A DNA stretch of 9,677 nt. Source: Anaerolineaceae bacterium. GTDB lineage: Bacteria; Chloroflexota; Anaerolineae; Anaerolineales; Anaerolineaceae. The position numbers and the translations under genes were made by a program. Where the stretch lies: NCBI GenBank assembly GCA_011620445.1, contig WOZB01000212.1:1-9677 (forward strand), written 5' to 3'. Each line of letters opens with the position of its first letter. Position 1 is the first letter of the stretch. Under the pieces are notes generated by a model that did not search any database, was not told the DNA's origin, and saw only the letters and a program-made list of their open reading frames with translations. This document shows, piece by piece, positions 7,035-9,677 of this stretch.

Positions 7035-8636
7035 ATGCAAAAACCGAATAAAGGGGTTATCTGGGCACTCATTCTCCTCACGGTTCTAATTTTTTGTGTC
7101 TATATCATTCCAAATCAATCTGCTTCGCTCAATCGGTCTATGGTCAGCATGTACGAGCCTGACGAAGGGGCGGTCTTTGATGTTGTCGATCGCATGACAC
7201 TGCCTAAAGGGCGCTTGGATGAACAGATATTCCGTTTCATTCTTTATGACTTCTATCACTATGGTTTTCCTTTTTTTGGTCTGGCTGGCCTTACAGCCCT
7301 CCCATTTCGCTTGACAGGTAATTTTGGTAACACTCCTGCCCTGATGGCTGCCATGCGGCAAGTGGTCAGCGTGCTGCCTTCATTGCTTGGGATCTTACTA
7401 TTGGTTTATATACAGGACCGATTTTCTTCCTGGCGCTCTATTGCTATTTTCCTGCTGCTCAACTTGTTACCAGGTATCGTGCGCAATAACCTCTGGCTGC
7501 ACCCGGATGGATTGGCTTTCTTCTTTTCGACGGTTGTTATTTATTTCTTATGGCGCGACAATCGCCAGTTCAAGAAATTTTTCTTCGAGGCGGCTTTCTT
7601 CTGCGGGGTGCTGACTGCGACTAAGCTAATAGGGGTATATTTTTTTCTGACCATTGCCACCCTGCTCATCATCGGTATTGTTCGCAAAGAACTCACCTTT
7701 GGACAGGCAGTTGGTAAAGGCTTGCTCTTTATGCTGGTGATGGGTTTGGGCGTTCTCGTCGCCAACCCGTTTATGTTTGATGTTCAAGCTCTCCGAAAAT
7801 ATGCTTACACTTTCTTAAGGGAGATGAGTGAAATCACCAAAGGCTATGACCTGGTCTATGCTACAGGAATATCTGCTGCAATTAAACCTTTGCAAGAAGC
7901 TTATGGATATCTTTTCTTCGTGCTTATGACCATTATGGCACTGGTTTATGGTGCCTTTCGTGCTAAAGACCGGCATTTGTACACCATTCTGCTTACATGG
8001 TTTATTCCATTGACCCTGGTGGTACTATTTGTCTCCCATTTCAAGTATCAATATTGGCTGCCAGCTATCGTAAGCGGCACATCCGCCATGTACTTGCTTT
8101 TACCTGGTAATTCCCAAGCCCAGATTGTTCCAAGACTCGGAAAACCGATTGCTATACTTGCTTCTTGTTTGATTCTTCTCCAAGTTAGTTTCTTCATTCC
8201 AGCAGATTACGCCATAATTCAGGAAAAAATCCATCGAGCAGACCACGACCCCCGCATCCTGTTCTACGAAAAAGCAATGCAGACTTTGACTCCGCTCAAA
8301 GACGAGGCCAGCCATGTCTATTACGATTATCGCCTTTACATGCCTGAAACATCTGGGTGGGGGCAAGAAACTAGTTTTGAAATGTTGGATTATGGTTACA
8401 TCGAAGGTGCCAACTTTGATGTCTTGCTCCTTCTTAAGCAGCGAATCTGGGATTACACAAACCCAAACGCGGTCCCTATCGATCCTGATAGATTGGCTAC
8501 AGCGCGCATCTTTTACAACGATGCCCTATCGGGTACAATCAGGAACTATGTGCAACTCTATGAAGATGAGGTCGGTAAAGTATTTGTTAGGAAAGACATT
8601 TGCAGCGCCAACTTTTCCCCAACACAGTGTCAATAA
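7035..8636 (+). CDS. GT-C-type (GT39/PMT-like) multispanning membrane glycosyltransferase
   Basis: The 533-residue protein has about ten or eleven membrane helices up to residue 390 (first at 9-25, last at 371-390) and a soluble C-terminal tail (about 391-533). Features of GT-C enzymes that use polyprenyl-phosphate sugars are visible: an acidic pair in the first outer loop (YEPDEGAVFD, D43-E44), RQVVSVLPSLLGILLLVY (109-125), LHPDG (155-159), an ATKLIG helix start (195-200) and an ANPF turn (243-246). The reaction would move a sugar from a lipid carrier to an acceptor on the outer face. Acceptor and sugar are unknown. The start at 7035 gives a normal positive end (MQKPNK) before helix 1. An in-frame GTG at 6972 would add 21 unlikely residues and would place the start upstream of the promoter. 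The GT2 gene 18 nt downstream probably makes its lipid-sugar donor. Confidence 0.8.
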   Translation: MQKPNKGVIWALILLTVLIFCVYIIPNQSASLNRSMVSMYEPDEGAVFDVVDRMTLPKGRLDEQIFRFILYDFYHYGFPFFGLAGLTALPFRLTGNFGNTPALMAAMRQVVSVLPSLLGILLLVYIQDRFSSWRSIAIFLLLNLLPGIVRNNLWLHPDGLAFFFSTVVIYFLWRDNRQFKKFFFEAAFFCGVLTATKLIGVYFFLTIATLLIIGIVRKELTFGQAVGKGLLFMLVMGLGVLVANPFMFDVQALRKYAYTFLREMSEITKGYDLVYATGISAAIKPLQEAYGYLFFVLMTIMALVYGAFRAKDRHLYTILLTWFIPLTLVVLFVSHFKYQYWLPAIVSGTSAMYLLLPGNSQAQIVPRLGKPIAILASCLILLQVSFFIPADYAIIQEKIHRADHDPRILFYEKAMQTLTPLKDEASHVYYDYRLYMPETSGWGQETSFEMLDYGYIEGANFDVLLLLKQRIWDYTNPNAVPIDPDRLATARIFYNDALSGTIRNYVQLYEDEVGKVFVRKDICSANFSPTQCQ

Positions 8637-8654
8637 TTACTCAGGAACGCTTTC

Positions 8655-9395
8655 ATGAACGCACCCACACAAAAAATTAAAGGTGGGGTGAGCGCATTCT
8701 TCCCTGCCTACTATGATGCTGGCACCATCGGCAGTATGGTTGATTCGGTCATGGTTGCCCTTCCCCAAATCACCGATGATTATGAAGTGATTGTCATCAA
8801 TGACGGTAGTAAAGACTACACCCAACAAACCTTGTTGGATCTCCAAAAGCGTTACCCCGGCCTGCGAATCATTTTGCATCCGGTCAACAAAGGTTACGGA
8901 GCGACGCTGCGCGATGGCTTCTCCGCAGCCACTAAGGACTGGGTTTTCTATACTGATGGTGATGGCCAGTACAACCCATTTGAAATCGTTAAGTTAGCTC
9001 AGGCGCTTGAGCCCGGAGTGGATGTGGTTAACGGTTATAAGTTGACCCGCAACGATCCCTGGAACCGCAAACTTATCGGTCGACTTTACCATTATTTTGT
9101 CAAATTTACGTTTGGCTTCCATTCCCGCGATGTGGATTGTGATTTCCGTTTGATTCGCCGGGAGCTCTTCGATCATGTTGAATTGGAATCCAATACTGGG
9201 ACAATTTGTCTGGAAATGGTCAAGAAATTCCAGGACGCTGGTTACAAATTCAAACAGGTGCCCGTCCACCATTACCCCCGCAGTTATGGAAAATCTCAGT
9301 TCTTTAACTTCAAACACCTCTGGAATACCTTCAAACAGCTCAACCAGCTTTGGTGGCAGCTAAAGATAAAGAATAAGAAACCCATTAAAGCCTGA
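8655..9395 (+). CDS. GT2 family glycosyltransferase, DPM1-like (polyprenyl-phosphate sugar synthase)
   Basis: The 246-residue GT-A protein moves a sugar from a nucleotide donor to an acceptor, for this subgroup usually dolichyl or undecaprenyl phosphate. Visible motifs are the N-terminal FFPAYYDAGTI strand (15-25), VINDGSKD (47-54) with the nucleotide-contacting D50, NKGYGATLRDGF (78-89), the metal-binding DGDGQ (101-105, as DxD) and DVDCDFRLIRRELF (159-172). Family members often carry C-terminal membrane helices; this one has none, as in the short DPM1-type enzymes, so it is probably cytoplasmic and membrane-associated. ATG 8655 has AGGA at 8643-8646, 8 nt upstream. It lies 18 nt after the GT-C gene and 4 nt before the phosphoesterase, so all three are likely one operon. 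The sugar (mannose or glucose) cannot be told. Confidence 0.9.
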   Translation: MNAPTQKIKGGVSAFFPAYYDAGTIGSMVDSVMVALPQITDDYEVIVINDGSKDYTQQTLLDLQKRYPGLRIILHPVNKGYGATLRDGFSAATKDWVFYTDGDGQYNPFEIVKLAQALEPGVDVVNGYKLTRNDPWNRKLIGRLYHYFVKFTFGFHSRDVDCDFRLIRRELFDHVELESNTGTICLEMVKKFQDAGYKFKQVPVHHYPRSYGKSQFFNFKHLWNTFKQLNQLWWQLKIKNKKPIKA

Positions 9396-9399
9396 GCAT

Positions 9400-9677
9400 A
9401 TGCAGCAAAACCATCGTTTCGTTGTCCTTTCAGACACGCATGTCGGCGACCGCGCCCGCAGGCTTGACCCGGGCTTAATAAAGGCAATTACTGAATTGCA
9501 ACCCGAAACAATCTTGCATTGCGGAGATGCCTGCCGCAGATCAACTATCACCGAATTGGAGATGATAGCCCCCGTTCGCAATGTACAAGGCAACCGCGAT
9601 TGGTTCCAGGCTCATAAAGCTCCCATGGAACTTCAATTTGAGGTTAATGGGGTGAATATCGTCATCGCGCATGGCCA
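9400..9677 (+). CDS. YfcE/MJ0936-type metallophosphoesterase, 3' end outside the window
   Basis: The frame is open to the window edge (92 full codons seen), so the protein is partial. The calcineurin-like metal-binding signatures are in order: SDTH (11-14, D12 and H14), CGD (41-43, D43), GNRD (64-67, N65) and HG at 91-92. This is the spacing of the small YfcE/MJ0936 group, which are two-metal phosphodiesterases usually around 160-190 residues long with uncertain natural substrates. The final metal-binding histidine motif lies beyond the edge. The GN motif is followed by Arg rather than the more usual His, Cys or Asn. The ATG lies 4 nt after the GT2 stop with no good ribosome site, which suggests coupled translation. 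A functional tie to glycosylation is not evident. Confidence 0.88.
   Translation, partial: MQQNHRFVVLSDTHVGDRARRLDPGLIKAITELQPETILHCGDACRRSTITELEMIAPVRNVQGNRDWFQAHKAPMELQFEVNGVNIVIAHG

Overview
The window reads as an ordinary bacterial chromosome segment, densely coded on both strands, with no tRNA or rRNA gene, CRISPR array, insertion sequence or phage gene that I can see. The best guess for the host is a Chloroflexota bacterium of the Anaerolineae type. The grounds are a membrane PIN-TRAM protein next to cysS and rlmB, a small secreted LysM protein with a Thr/Pro stalk and a C-terminal membrane anchor, and near-leaderless TATAAT promoters. This is an impression from gene style, not a database result.

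Layout. (1) 76-3299, plus strand: a tight three-gene translation/RNA operon encoding a YacL-like membrane PIN-TRAM protein, cysteinyl-tRNA synthetase (cysS) and a 23S rRNA 2'-O-methyltransferase of the RlmB family. (2) 5135-3322, minus strand: seryl-tRNA synthetase (serS) followed by a DUF456-like membrane protein whose start codon overlaps the serS stop as ATGA. This pair converges on rlmB with only 22 bp between the stop codons. (3) 5136-5326: a 191-bp divergent control region. It holds a 19-nt direct repeat with 27-nt period, short GTTTC/GAAAC inverted repeats and a perfect TATAAT placed almost on the next start codon. It also holds an unlisted 29-codon ORF whose stop overlaps the next start. 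(4) 5327-6885, plus strand: the LysM protein and a tandem GNAT acetyltransferase. (5) 6886-7034: a 149-bp gap with a second perfect TATAAT next to a start codon and, on the minus strand, a strong Shine-Dalgarno leading into an 11-codon ORF. (6) 7035-9677, plus strand: a multispanning GT-C-type glycosyltransferase, a soluble DPM1-like GT2 glycosyltransferase, and a YfcE-type metallophosphoesterase cut by the window edge.

How the genes fit together. The first two blocks are housekeeping translation genes. The order yacL-cysS-rlmB resembles a shortened form of the Bacillus yacL-ispD-ispF-gltX-cysE-cysS-mrnC-rlmB cluster. The GT2/GT-C pair is a plausible lipid-linked glycosylation module: the GT2 would charge a polyprenyl phosphate with a sugar and the GT-C enzyme would use it outside the membrane. 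The nearby LysM protein with its Thr-rich stalk is an envelope protein and a conceivable, unproven, target. I see no clearly new defence or mobile system. The most interesting material is the unusual 5' organisation of the LysM and GT-C genes.
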